A DNA stretch of 6,933 nucleotides, from contig CALPPA020000086.1 in NCBI GenBank assembly GCA_943325355.2, positions 1 through 6,933 on the forward strand, written 5' to 3'. The notes beneath the pieces were generated by a model. That model had not been told where the DNA came from and did not search any database. It saw only the letters and a program-made list of their open reading frames with translations. Below are positions 6,921-6,933 of this stretch, piece after piece; within the stretch, counting starts at the first letter, position 1; every line of letters starts with the position of its first letter. The position numbers were made by a program, and so were the translations under genes. This DNA is from Klebsiella pneumoniae (lineage in GTDB: Bacteria; Bacteroidota; Bacteroidia; Flavobacteriales; Flavobacteriaceae).

Positions 6921-6933
6921 GTTACTAGCACCA
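5919..6933 (-). CDS. T9SS-sorted surface protein, C-terminal part (5' end outside window)
   Basis: The reading frame is open from the right window edge (first full codon at 6932) to TGA at 5919-5921, giving 337 visible residues; the true start is beyond 6933. The visible part begins GASNGYNLVGNPYPSTIDA, continues through LYFWRKKNGAAG, NGTIQVGQGFFVKA, KTKQVKKDRVWLNL and YTIALDHFDGVFA, and ends with a type C-like T9SS sorting domain (IKVYDIQGRLIAEQ, VLIVKIT, LVTKKVVN). This is the same linker plus sorting module as the end of the 928-residue protein on the other strand, so the product should also be secreted by the type IX system. The N-terminal functional domain is not visible, so its role is unknown. 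A start near 6833 (TTG) is not credible because homology continues upstream in frame. The gene is convergent with the 74-residue gene and overlaps the broken ORF at 5762-5938 by 20 bases. Confidence 0.88.
   Translation of the reverse strand, partial: GASNGYNLVGNPYPSTIDAQAFIAANTLNIESSLYFWRKKNGAAGSAYAIYNPLGETTATPSSALPNGTIQVGQGFFVKAKRASSVNFTNTMRVSNNDNQIFKTKQVKKDRVWLNLSRPASKIGTVDIPEAFSQALIGYTADATSGVDMYDAKYFNDSPVALTSSINEEEYTIQGRPVFDVSDVVALNFKTVAAGDYTIALDHFDGVFATGQDIYLLDSKTGAETDLKAGAYTFTAVAGVDNARFSLKYQKILKVDAPEFNENSVRVYKNNGRLFVNSGNVPISNIKVYDIQGRLIAEQKNLKVTTAVISNLKSTHQVLIVKITSGENSLVTKKVVN

Noticed and set aside
5651..6933. Mobile element or insertion sequence as the cause of the broken ORF
   Set aside because: No transposase, terminal inverted repeats or target-site duplication can be seen around the junction near 5919; the inverted homology is explained by the coding modules.

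Overview
The window is AT-rich DNA from a member of the Bacteroidota, most likely a Flavobacterium-like flavobacterium. The support is type IX secretion (T9SS) C-terminal modules ending in a KKVVN-type tail, a GH92 glycosidase beside a lipoprotein sulfatase, starts preceded by A-rich leaders rather than Shine-Dalgarno sequences, and a PIDG-plus-membrane-helix mini-protein of a kind seen in Flavobacteriia.

Left part (1-2110, + strand): the 3' end of a GH92 alpha-mannosidase gene, cut by the window edge, followed 46 bases later by a complete S1-family sulfatase with a lipoprotein signal. Together they look like the end of a polysaccharide utilisation operon acting on a sulfated, alpha-mannose-containing glycan or glycoprotein. 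No SusC/SusD pair is inside the window.

Middle (2111-2591): a 481-base, very AT-rich gap with no convincing conventional gene. It holds a perfect 10-bp A/T inverted repeat and a possible 33-codon minus-strand mini-ORF whose stop codon overlaps the sulfatase stop. Then comes a two-gene unit on the + strand: a 928-residue secreted beta-helix surface protein with a type C-like T9SS module (2592-5378), and 20 bases later a 74-residue protein with a signal peptide, a PIDG motif and one membrane helix (5399-5623). A strong intrinsic terminator closes the unit (5651-5684).

Right part (5685-6933): a short + strand ORF (5762-5938) that looks like the front of a broken gene, running head-on into the 3' end of a second T9SS surface-protein gene on the minus strand (5919-6933, continuing past the window). 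The last ~335 residues of this protein are a clear paralogue of the end of the 928-residue protein, so the two genes form an imperfect inverted repeat about 1 kb per arm, separated by about 540 bases.

Nothing here is a clearly new defence or mobile system. The most interesting points are the inverted paralogous T9SS ends with patchy near-identity, the broken gene at their junction, and the surface-protein plus PIDG mini-protein pair. All family assignments were made by eye from motifs; no database search was possible.
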